Shown here: positions 46,795 to 57,014 of the stretch, piece by piece
Layout: every line of letters begins with the position of its first letter
Numbering within the stretch: position 1 is the stretch's first letter
NCBI RefSeq assembly: GCF_024166365.1
Contig: NC_064838.1
Coordinates: forward strand, 74,974,001 to 75,038,000
DNA: 64,000 nucleotides
From: Elephas maximus indicus
Lineage: Eukaryota; Chordata; Mammalia; Proboscidea; Elephantidae
Direction of reading: 5' to 3'
Notes under the pieces: model-generated
The model's input: the letters and a program-made list of their open reading frames with translations, nothing else
Database searches by the model: none
Told to the model about the DNA's origin: nothing
Position numbers and translations under genes: made by a program

Positions 46795-47360
46795 CAAAAG
46801 AGCAAAGCATTTGAATAAGCAATACACAAAAGAACATTGTAACTGGCCAATGAGCATATAAAAATACCTAATCTCATTAAAATCAGAGAAATACCAATTA
46901 AACAACAATGAAATACTCGTAAGTTTTGAAAACACCAGACCATATCAAATTTTGATACTGATTTATGAAATCTAGTAAAATATTCCCCCAAAATATTCAA
47001 AAGTCTATAAATTGCATCCCTGCTAAAAATTGGGATAACTGGAAATAAGTGAAATACCTAACAGTAGGGGTACATAGATAACGTGAAATATGTCCTTAGT
47101 ATTGAAAACTAGGCAGAACTTTAAATATTGGATCTATATAAGCATCTAACGGATAAATCACTGAGATATAATTATGACTTTAAGAATTAATAAATTGCAC
47201 AAAAATAATCAGAGCATGATAACTTGTATGTTGAAAAGAAATCTATAAAGAATGCTATATAGATTCTGTGTGTACCTGTGTGCTTATAAATGCACTGAAA
47301 AAGATGTGGAAGGAAATCTTTACCTCGGGAAGAAAGGGAGTAATGGCCAAAGGGAAAATC
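46795..47360 (+). mobile_element. ancient L1 3'-terminal fragment
   Basis: Paralogue of 10835-11420, with CTCATTAAAATCAGAGAAAT and GGATAACTGGAAATAAGTG, degraded L1M/HAL1-like sequence. Confidence 0.62.
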
Positions 47361-47756
47361 AGTGTTAGAAATATTGTGATTTCTCTATTAGGAGACTATA
47401 TTATAATATTACTTCTATAATTAAAGTTAATTAAAAATTCATTAATTTTAATACTGCTTAAGGAGATTGCAGTATATGATGAATGAAATTACACAAAATA
47501 AAACAGAAACTACAATCCAGTAGCAGAATTCAGTGAACTTTTACATAACTTGCTCTTTCTTAGTTATCGTATTGTTTCCTCTATTTCTTTAGTTAATGTA
47601 TGTACAGAGGCTAGTCTCTAACCATTATATTCCATGAACTTTCACTATTTGAATTTCAGGTTCATATAAAATGTAAATACAACTAGCCAGGTACATTTCT
47701 GTACCCTATTACACTAAAAGACATGGAGATATTTGAGATAAAGAAACCAATATTTC

Positions 47757-47822
47757 GTTCTGTTGTACCTAGGGTGGTTATGAGTAGGAACAGGCTTCAT
47801 GGCAACTAACAGCAACCACAAC
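47757..47822 (+). mobile_element. residual 3' end of an RTE LINE
   Basis: TTCGTTCTGTTGTACCTAGG and GGTTATGAGTAGGAAC, then AACTAACAGCAACCACAAC: only the last 65 bases of the RTE present in full at 12596-14795 in Z1. The flanks match, so this is the same insertion after an internal deletion. Confidence 0.8.
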
Positions 47823-47828
47823 AACCAC

Positions 47829-47852
47829 ATAGGTAGGTAGGTAGGTAGGTAC
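47829..47852. repeat. (GGTA)n microsatellite
   Basis: Five to six GGTA/GTAG repeats directly after the RTE remnant; Z1 has a shorter GGTGGGTAGATAGG version at 14798. Confidence 0.8.
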
Positions 47853-48709
47853 CATTATGATCACTCTACGGGCATCTATTTCCTCATGTGTAAATGCAGA
47901 AGTACAGACTTCGTGAAACTTTCCAGCCACTACCAATTAATGTTTATTAATCAAGTACTTTACTAAATCAATTATTAACTAATCATAATTGTCAATTAAT
48001 GTTTTCATTATTCCCTTACTATTTTATGCTTATTGCTATTAATATTCCGTAATTTGAGAATGTTCTCAAAAACACAAATTTTTTTTTTAACATTACTGTT
48101 CTATCTGAAGTAGAGTAAAAAGCATTCCACAATTTCCTTTAGCCTTTTGTCCCAGAATCAAACAGCCCCAAGTTAGGAGCCAGCATTTCAAGATACCATT
48201 CCCATGGTCAATTTTCCATTAGAACAGGTCTCTTTACTTTGACTTGTAAACTAATAAAACTTCCAAACTGTGACCGAAACTAGAAGAGTCTAGAGATTAT
48301 GAAATATACTTAACAACCTGGCGTATTTTCCCAGTATTCATGGAAAAATATTATTTAAGAGTAGCTTCTACGGATATTCAAACAGACAGCTTTAAATGGA
48401 TTCAGGTATGCAAAAAAAGAAAGGAAAAAAGAGGAGAGAAGAAAAGGAAAGGGAATGAAAGGGAAGGAACTCACATGCATGTTATCTGTCAATGCCAATC
48501 AGTATTTTAAGGGGTGTTCTTGAGTTTCTGAAGTCATGACAGCATACAGAAAAAAAAAAAATCTAAATCAAAATAATAGATACATCTCTTTGAAAAAAAA
48601 TAATGGTGAAAAAATCTTCATGCTTGATACTAGATCTGAAATTATATTTAAAATAAATATGTCAAAAAACTAACTTTATGTTTAGTCATAATAAAAATGA
48701 GAACTATGT

Positions 48710-48965
48710 TACAAAACTGCAGGGAAATGTGAGACTCAGCTGAGCCTTTTGCTCTTGCTTTCTTTGCTTCAATACAGCAGTGAGCAGCGATGGCCAGTTC
48801 TCTAAGTGCACGGGGTCTGAGGACTCTTGGAGGAGCTGCGCTGAAAGCATTAGGAGGAGCATTTAAAGGCACTTGAGGAAGCTGAGTACAATCCCATCTG
48901 TATTCCCTATGGTAGGTCTCGGACAAGACTAGGAAAAATAAGCTCTGTTTGCTGTTATTGTTGTT
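48710..48965. other. unassigned GC-richer block (copy 2)
   Basis: Paralogue of 15715-15960, with AAAACTGCAGGGAAATGTGA, CAGTGAGCAGCGATGGCC, a GAGCATTTAAAGG motif and AAATAAGCTCTGTTTGCTG at the end. On the minus strand an 80- to 90-codon frame stays open here and in the two other copies (48926-48648; 15938-15687; 63260-63036), with PLNAPPN and SLQFCN shared. I cannot assign a function. Confidence 0.4.
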
Positions 48966-49284
48966 ATTTAACTTCTTAATTCTCTTAGCTTTAAATGTGC
49001 TTTTTTAAATTCTTTTAAATGGCATCAAATATACAATGTTAAATATTTAGTATAAGTTTTAAGACCAATGACCAAAAAAATTAAAAATAATATAGCCTTA
49101 TTTCATTCTATGCAGGGATTAAACACTAACACATTTGTTAAATTTATTGAGTCTTTCTCTGCTTACATTACCAAGGGCGATAATTTATTTGTATTGCACT
49201 TATTCTGCTTTTTTAATGCAAATAAGGTCAATCTTAAATGCACTTGTTATTTTCCTTTTTTTATCACAGCCATCCGGGTGGATG

Positions 49285-49612
49285 TGAGGGTAGACCTTTG
49301 TGACTGAGTAGTAGAATTCTTACCTTCCATGTGGGGGATAGTGGTTTGAGTACTGGCCAACGCACCTTATGCACAGCCACCACCCACTTCTCAGTGGAGA
49401 CTTGTATATTGCTATGATACTGGACAGATTTCAGGGAATCATTCAGATTAATATAGACTAGGAAGAAAGGCCTGGTGATCTCCTTTTGAAAATCAGCCAA
49501 TGGAACCCTATGGATCACAATGATTCAATCTGTAAGCCATCATGGGGATGGCACAGGACCAGGCAGCAGTGTGGGGACTTGCTGGATGGCAGCTCACAAC
49601 AACAAATTGAAT
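49285..49612 (+). mobile_element. tRNA-Gly-headed SINE with RTE-derived body and tail (copy 2)
   Basis: Best-kept full copy. The head, about 49298-49372, has GACTGAGTAGTAGAATTCTT, then CCTTCCATGTGGGGGATA and GTACTGGCCAACGCACC, close to tRNA-Gly. Body: CAGATTTCAGGGAATC and ACTAGGAAGAAAGGCCTGGT as in the RTE 5' end. Tail: GGGGATGGCACAGGACCAGG, then CTCACAACAACAA as in the RTE 3' end. Confidence 0.8.
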
Positions 49613-50019
49613 GATAATTTGTCACAGTGCAATAGCATCCATTTTAGGGAAAATATACATATTTAAGGTGGAAGGAAAATTTGAAATTATTTTCTCAAAT
49701 GAAGGGGCTAATGTAATTATTATTTTTTAAATCTGAATCTAGAAGATTCCAATTCTGAGAGGTATCAACTCAATAGAAGAAAATTGTTCAGATTTTGGAA
49801 AAATATTGAAAGCTCAATGTGAACAAATTGAGCTTATCAAACATGACATGACTAGGTAAATTTTTTGATTGTTGTTGGTATTTGTTGTTCGGTGCTTTCA
49901 AGTCGGATCTGACTTCTAGAGATCCCATGGACAGCAGAACAAAACACTGCCCGCTCCTGCGCCATCTCACAGTCTTGTTCTTTTTGAGCCCATTGTTGTA
50001 CCACTGAGTCAATTCATCT

Positions 50020-52700
50020 CGCTGAGGGTCTTCCTCTTTTTCTTTAGCACTCTACTGTACCAAACATGACATCCTTCTCCAGGGACCAGTCCCTCCTGAT
50101 AACCCAAAGTATGCAAGACAGGGTCTCATCATCCTTCCTTTCTAAGGAGCATTCTGGTTGTGCTGCTTCCAAGATAGATTTTTTCATTCTTCTGGCTATC
50201 CATGGCATATTTAATATTTTTGCAAAGGCCATTATTGGGAGGCATCAAATCTTCTTCAGTCTTCTTATTCATCATCCAGCTTTTTCATGCATTAGAGGCG
50301 TTTGAAAACAATATGACTTGGATCAGGTATACCTTAGTCCTTAGAATGACAGCTTTGCTTTTTAACGCTTTAAAGAGATTTTTGCAGTAAATTTGCTCAA
50401 TACAAGGTGTCTTTTGATTATTTGACTGCTGCTTCCCTGGGTGTTCTTTGCGTATGCAAGTAAAACAAAATCCTTGACAACTTCAGTTTTTTCTCCGTTT
50501 TTCACAATATTACTTATTGGTCCAGTTGTGAACATTTTTATTTTCTTGATGTTGATGCATAATCCATACTGAAGGCTGTAGTCTTTGATCTTCATCTGTA
50601 AGTTCTTCAAGTCCTCTTCACTTTCAGCAAGCAAGGTTGTGTCATCTGCATAATGCACAGGTTGTTAATGAGTCTTGCTCAATTCCTGATGTCCTGTTCT
50701 TCTTCATATAGCCCAGCTTCTTGGATTACTTGGTCACCATTCAGACTGAATTAAGTATGGTCAAAGGATACAATCCTGACCGCACACTTTTCCTGATTTC
50801 AAACCATGCAGTATTCCCTTTTTCTCTTCCAACAACTGCCTCTTGCTCTATGTACAGTTTCTCCATAAGCACAATTAAGTGTTCTGGAATTTGCATTCTT
50901 TGTAATGTTATCCATAATTGGCTATGGTCCACACAGTCGAATGCCTTTGCATAGTCAATAAAACACAGGTAAACCTCTGTTTGGTATTCTCTGTTTTTAC
51001 CCAGGATCCATCTGGCATAAGCAATGATATTCCTCATTCTACTGCTCTTCTGAATCCAACTTGAATTTCTGGCAGTTCCCTATCCATGTACTGCTGCAAC
51101 CACTTTTGAAGGATCTTCAGTAAAATTTAACATGCGTGTGAGTGGCTCAGTGGTTAAGAGCTAACACTGCTAACTAAAAGGTCAGCAGTTTGAATCCATT
51201 GGCCACTCCTTGGAAATCCCGTGGGGCAGTTCTACTCTGTCCTATAGGTCCCTATGTGTCAAATTTGGCTTGACGACAATGGTTTTTGCTAATATAAATG
51301 ATATTGTTCCATAATTTCTGCATTCAGCTGAATTACCTTTCTTTGGAATAGGCATAAATATGGATTTCTTCCAGTCTGTTTGGCAGGCAGCTGGCTTCCA
51401 AATTCTTTGGCATAGATGAGTGAGCACTTTCAGTGCTGCATTAGTTTTTTGAGTATCTCAACTGGTATTCTTTCATTCCTGGAGCCTTCTTTGTCTCCAA
51501 TGTTTTCAGTGTAGCTTAAACTTCTTCCTTCAGTACCATTGTTTCTGGATCATATGCTACCTCTTGAAATGTTTGAAAGTTGACCAACACTTTCTGGTAC
51601 AGCGACTCTGTGTATTTGTCCATCTTCTTTTGATGCTTCTTGTGTCATTCAATATTTTTCCCATAGAATCCTTCAATATTGCAACTGGAGAACTGAACTT
51701 TTTCTTCAGTTCTTTCAGCTTGAGAAATGCAAAGCATGTACTTCCCTTTTGGTTTTCTAACTCCAGGGCTTTACACATGTTATACTTTACATTGTCTTCT
51801 CCTCTTCTTTGAAATCTTCTTTTCAAGTCTTTTATTTCATCATTTCTCCTGTTCTCTTTAACTACTCTACATTCAAGAGCAAGTTTCAGAGTCTCTTCTG
51901 ACATCCACTTTGGTCTTTTCTTTTTTTTTCCTGTCTTTTTAATGATCTCTTGATTTCTTGATGTATGATGTCCTTGATGTCATTCTACAACTCATCTGGT
52001 CTTCGGTCATTAGTGTACAATACCTCAAATCCATTCCAGAGATAGTCTCTAAATTCAGGTGGGATTTACTCAAGATCATACTTTGGCTTTAGCGGGATCG
52101 TTCTAAATTTCTTCTGCTTCAACTTGAACTTCCATATGAGCACTTGATTGTCCGTTCTGAAGCTGTCACTGGCCGTGTTCTTGTTGATGACGTTGAGCTT
52201 TTCCATGGTCTCTTTCCACAGATTTAGCAGCTTGATTCCTGTGTATTCCATTTGGCGAGGTCCAAGTGTTTAGTTGCTGTTTATGTTGGTGAAAAAATGT
52301 ATTTGCAATGAAGAAGTTATTGGTCTTGCAAAATTCTATCATATGATCTACAGCATCATTTCTATCACCAAGGCCATATTTCCTAACTACCAATCCTTCT
52401 CCTTTGTTTCCAACTTTCCCATTCTAATTACCAGTAATTATCAATGCATCTTTATTGCATGTTTGATCAATTTAACACTGCAGAACTTGGTAAAAATCTT
52501 CAATTTCTTAATTTTAGGCATTATTTGTAGGTGCATAAATTTGAATGATAGTCATATTAACTGGTCTTCCTTGTTGGTGTATGGATATTCTTCTATTACT
52601 GACAGCGTTATACTTCAGAGTGTATCTCGAAATGTGCTTTTTGACCATGAATGTAGTGCCATTCCTCTTCATTTTTTCATTCCGGCATAGTAGACCATAA
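50020..52700 (-). pseudogene. RTE ORF (endonuclease-RT) remnant
   Basis: Read on the minus strand: N-terminal endonuclease-like region near 52690-52070; Lys-rich linker at 51904-51557 (MSEETLKLALECRVVKENRR); RT at about 51037-50741 (CFIDYAKAFDCVDHSQLW); the catalytic MHYADDTTLLAESEEDL at 50658-50600, intact; and the C-terminal region near 50232-50044 (LEAAQPECSLERKDDE). Frames change several times, so the element is dead, but the domain order is that of BovB/RTE. An RTE-clade enzyme of this type is the presumed source of mobility for SINEs sharing its 3' end. Confidence 0.87.
51139..51289 (+). mobile_element. AfroSINE inserted in RTE-c
   Basis: AGTGGCTCAGTGGTTAAGAG head, GGTCAGCAGTTTGAATCC as B box, GACGACAATGGTTTTTG tail, in the opposite orientation to the RTE. 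RTE sequence resumes with AATGATATTGTTCC. RTE-f (57014-59077) lacks it. Confidence 0.9.
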
Positions 52701-53257
52701 GATTGATTGTCTGTGTCAAAATGCCAAATATCAGTCCATTTCAGCTCACTAATGGTTAGGATTAATGTTTATGTGTTCATTTCATTTTTGATGATTTCTA
52801 ATATTCCTAGATTCATAGTTCATATATTTCATGTTCCTGTTATTAATGGATGATTGTGGCTGTCTCTTCTCATTGTGAGTTGTGCCACATTAGCAAATGA
52901 GGGTCCTGAAAGTTTGAGTTCTTCCAGGTTATTAAGGTCTACCCTACTTTGAGGAAGCAGCTCTTTCCCAGTCGTATTTTGAGCAGTGTCAAGCCTGAGG
53001 GCTCATTTTCTGTCACAATATGAAAAAATGTTCTGCGGCTATTCATAAGGTTTCATGTGCTTTTTTTTTTTTTTTTAGAAGTAAACTTCCAGGTCCTTCT
53101 ATGTCTGCCTTAGTCTGGAAGCTTAGCTGAAATCTGTCCACGAAGAGTGACCCTACTGGTGTTAGAATACCAGGGGAATAGCTTCCAGTCTCACAGCAAC
53201 AAGAAACCTACCACATCGCCACAAACTGACTGACACTTGGGGAATTTTTTTTTTATT

Positions 53258-53963
53258 AACTAATGAAATATTTTCAGAATGTTTGCCTATTAAGGGTCAA
53301 TGCTAAACAAACATCCTGGTTTGTCACATTTTGGTTTCCATTACCTTTTTCCTCATCCCTTCTAATCACAGTGGTTGGAACTAGGGCAGATACTCCAAAA
53401 AATGTCCAATGACTTAAATTTAGTCTCCTCTACAAAATTATAAGAACAAGCTTATTCAAATTTCCCCTCTGGAATTCTGACTAGGTAAACTAACAGGTTG
53501 GAGGGTGAGGGAAAATCTTGTAGAATGCCTGGAAGGAGATCCTTTGTCTTGAAAACCAAAGGCTCATGCAAGCAGACATTTTGAGAAAACAGAGAACATA
53601 AAGATAGTAGAGGGTAAAAAGGTAACGTAAGAGAAAAAAGGAAAATCATGCAAAAACTCACAGAACACAAGAAATGACACACTAGTACTCCCAGCATTGT
53701 GAGGTACTTTCTAGTTTCCCCCAAGTCCTTGAGGACTCTTATGATTAACATGATTTTACAAAATAAGCAGCATACTCTTTTTAATCACTAAATAGGTCTG
53801 ACTGAAACCCAGTAGCTGATTCATTACCTCCAAAATACCAATTGTAATTTGATTATGGCATGCAAGAAGTAAAATAACTAATTGCTCCCACCACTCTTTC
53901 ATGATGAGGAACACATACAACATGAACATTTACTAGAAAATGAGCAGAGAACTAAATAATAGG
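53258..53963. repeat. X4: inter-unit segment between RTE-c and RTE-d
   Basis: Paralogue of X2 and X3 (CTCTGGAATTCTGACTAGG; GAAATGACACACTAGTACTC). No exon is seen. Confidence 0.8.
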
Positions 53964-55274
53964 CTAATATTGTTAGTTGCTTTCAAATCAGTTCAGACTC
54001 ATGGTGACGCTATGAACAACAGAAGGAAACACTGCCCGGTCCTGCACCATCATAACAATTGATGTTATGCTTGAACCTGCTGTTCCAGCCATTGTGTCAA
54101 TCCATCTCGTGGAGGGCCTTCATCTCTTTCGTTGACCCTCTACTTTACCAAGCAAGACGTTCTTTTCCAGGGACTGGTCCTTCCTGTTAGCAGGTCCAAA
54201 GTATGTGAGACAAAGTCTTGCCATCCTTCACTCTAAAGAGCATTCTGGCTGTACTTCTTACAAGACACAATTCTCTATTCTTTGGGAGTACATGGTATAT
54301 TCAATATTCTTCACGAACATCATAATTCAAAGGCATCGATTCTTCAACCTTCAACCTTCCTTGTCCAACTTTCACATGCCTAAGAGGCAACTGAAAACAC
54401 CATGGCTTGGGTCAGACACACCCTAGCCTTTAAAGTGATATCTTTGCTTTTTAACACTTTAAAGAGGTCTTTTGCAGCAGATTTTCCCAATGCCATACAT
54501 CTTTTCATTTCTTGCCTGCTGCTTCTATGGGTGTTGATTGTGGATCCAAGTAATGAAATCCTTGACAACTTCAATATTCTCTCCATTCATCATGATGTTG
54601 TTTATTGGTCCAGATGTAAGGATTTTTGTTTTCTTTATGTTAAGGTATATTCCATACTGAAGTTTGTATCCTTGATCTTCATTAGCAAATGCTTCAAGTC
54701 CTCTTCACTTTCAGCAAGCAAGGTTGTGTCATCTGCATAATGCAGTTTGTTACCTGATGCCCCGTTCTTCTTCATGTAGTCCAGCTTCTTGGATTATTTG
54801 CTCAACACACAGATTGAATAAGTATGGTCAAATGATACAACCTGACACAAAGTATCCCCTTGTTCTATTCAAACAACTGCTTTTTGTTCTTTGTTCAGAT
54901 TTAACGTGAGAACAATTAAGTGTTCCAGAATTCCCATTCTTTGCACTGTTATCCATAATTTGTTATCTTCCACACAGTTGAATGCCTTTGCACAGTCAAT
55001 AAAACACAGGCAAACACAGCTCATTTTCCAGCAGTATATCAGACAATGTTTCACTACTATTCATAAGGTTTTCACTGGCTAATTTTTTTCAGAAGTAGAC
55101 CACCAGTTCCTTCTTCCCAGTTTGTCTTAGCCTGGAAGCTCAGCTGAAACCTTTCCACCATGGGTGACTGTGATGGTTAAGGTTGTGTGTTATTGAATAA
55201 CGGTTGCATAGCTTCTAGCCTCAGAGCAACACACAAGCCCCCACATATGACAAACTGACAGACATGCGGGAGAT
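53964..55274 (-). mobile_element. internally deleted RTE LINE (RTE-d)
   Basis: 3' end at 53964 (GCTAATATTGTTAGTTGC); RT part to about 55030; then a jump (CAAACACAGCTCATTTTCC, ATCAGACAATG) to the 5' end region ending at 55274. YADD is recognisable in the reading of GTCATCTGCATAATG at 54728. Target duplications AAATAATAGG / ACAATAAGTG. The same junction is in RTE-b, so both derive from one insertion; this copy lacks the nested L1. Confidence 0.88.
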
Positions 55275-55351
55275 ACAATAAGTGGCAGGCCTAAATAGAG
55301 CTTTAGTTTGCTTGGGATGAAAAGTGAAGTGAGAACCTTTGGGAACCTAAA

Positions 55352-55558
55352 CAAACAAAAAAATATGTTGCTGTTAAGTAGATTTCTACTCATAGCAATA
55401 TTCTAAGACAGAGTAGAACTGCTCTATAGGGTCTGCAAGGCTTTAACCTTTTTGAAAGCAGACTGCCACATCTTTCTCCTGTGAAGCAGTTGATGGACTA
55501 GAACCAATGACCTTTCAATTAGCAGCCAAGCACTTAACCACTGCACCACCAGGGCTCC
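55352..55558 (-). mobile_element. AfroSINE
   Basis: Paralogue of 17680-17882 and 38806-39014; ends ACCACTGCACCACCAGGGCTCC on the plus strand, the best-kept head of the three. Confidence 0.9.
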
Positions 55559-56074
55559 ATGTCCACTAACAATAGGAATAGAAAGTCTTGATTTTTAAGT
55601 TTAGCCTTGATTGTTAAGAAAAACAGATGAGTCACTAACCCCAATATATAAATTTAAATTCAAAGACAAATTTCTATTGACCTATCTTCCATTTCACTAA
55701 TCCTGCAATCTTATCTGGAAACAGAAACTCTCAAGTTGTATTTAAAATTGAAGAAGTGAAAAAGCTATTTGGAATCTCTAAATGTGTGGGTAGGCTTTGT
55801 ATATTTTGAGAGATAACTTGCAGATAATCAGGCAATATCATATAATCCACGTATTTTCTCTTGGAAAAAAAAATTCTCTGCTACCTGGGATATGCACATG
55901 GTAATGGAAGATTGACAGGTAGTGATGTGTGCTTGGCTACTGGAATTCCACAAACTCACAATGTGGACTTCCACTTAATCCTTGTGTATAAGGCTGCATG
56001 CTTCATCATTTTCCTCCCAGTGACATCAGAAGTTTTCTAGTTCAATTCCAATCTATGCATCTATCTATTGATAT

Positions 56075-56286
56075 GCAAAAAAATGCAATTGGTCTTGAGT
56101 GGATTCTGATTCTTGGTGACCCCATGAGTTTCAGAGTACAAGTGTGTTGTATAGGGTTTTCAAAGGTTGTGACATTTAAAAGTAGATCTCCAGGCCTTTG
56201 TTCTGAAGTTCTTCCGGATGGCTTGAACTTTCAATATTTTGGATAATAGCTGAGGACTTAACCATTTGCACCACTGAGAGACTCCA
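56075..56286 (-). mobile_element. AfroSINE
   Basis: Paralogue of 18427-18637 and 39583-39792; TGCAATTGGTCTTGAGTGG to GCACCACTGAGAGACTCC on the plus strand. Confidence 0.85.
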
Positions 56287-56810
56287 TTTATGGCTATAAG
56301 CATATGGGTATTTTGTAATGGAACAAATCAAAAGAAACTATTAATAGTGGTTACCTTTTTACAAAAGGACAGGAAAGAGATAATGCAAATTTTTTTTTCA
56401 TTTTGTATATTTTTGAAATGATTGGATTTTCAAAACTTATGCACATTACTTCATATTTTCATGTGAATAAAGACATCTAGATGGTAAAATTTTATCCTGT
56501 ATTTTCTTCTTTGTTCTATAGAGAAAAAGCTATAAATTCAGATTTAAAAATAAAGAATACCATTTTTTGTTGAATATGATGAGCTATCCATAAAAACTTA
56601 TTTCCTCTCTCTCTCGTTTATTAAAATAAAAGTAAAAAAAGAAAATTCTTTAGTCCATGATGACAAAAAAAAAAGGAAATATCAGTTTCTCAAAAAGTTC
56701 CAGACATTTGTCAAAACATAGTGAAAAGTAACTGACTTAACTAAAGAGAGAATGTTACAACCATCTGAGGAAGAATAGAGGAAAAAGTATGTTATTTCAT
56801 CAGGAAAGTT

Positions 56811-57014
56811 CCTGAGATGCTACCACTTTGAAGCGTGAGGTCCCACAGAATATAGGGGTGAAACATACAATGGATTATTGGAGGATTATTTTATATATAT
56901 ATATATATATATCCTGAGATGCTACCACTTTGAAGCGTGAGGTCCCACAGAATATAGGGGTGAAACATACAATGGATTATTGGATAATTATTATATATAT
57001 ATATATACCATATA
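56811..57014. repeat. 102-base tandem duplication ending in (TA)n
   Basis: CCTGAGATGCTACCACTTTG starts at 56811 and again at 56913. The first 70 or so bases of both units are identical, and each ends in a TATATA run (56891-56912; 56993-57007). Near identity shows a recent event. RTE-f begins directly after the second unit. Confidence 0.93.

Larger units (their letters stand above)
44764..49870 (-). repeat. Z3: duplicated 5' flank of OR3
   Basis: Best-preserved Z copy. Contains the listed SINEs plus an old L1 tail at about 46795-47360, an A-rich tract at 46320-46332, purine-rich sequence at 48415-48470 and unassigned AT-rich DNA (44764-45330, 45985-46575, 47365-47755, 47855-48705, 48970-49285, 49615-49857). 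The 49858-49870 edge (AAATTTTTTGATT) is the RTE-c target duplication. Confidence 0.75.
49871..53242 (-). mobile_element. near-complete RTE LINE (RTE-c), 3.4 kb, with a SINE inside
   Basis: The 3' end is at 49871 (GTTGTTGGTATTTGTTGTTC on the plus strand) and the 5' end at 53242, with target duplications AAATTTTTTGATT (49858-49870) and AATTTTTTTTTTATT (53243-53257). It is the longest RTE in the window. An AfroSINE (51139-51289) interrupts it. The empty site is at 16893-16905. The 5' end region (about 53020-53242) is the sequence reused by the tRNA-Gly SINE. Confidence 0.92.

Noticed and set aside
49298-49372. Possible tRNA-Gly gene
   Set aside because: The cloverleaf is degraded and is followed by an RTE-derived body and tail, so it is a SINE head, not a tRNA gene; the same applies at 16311 and 63648.
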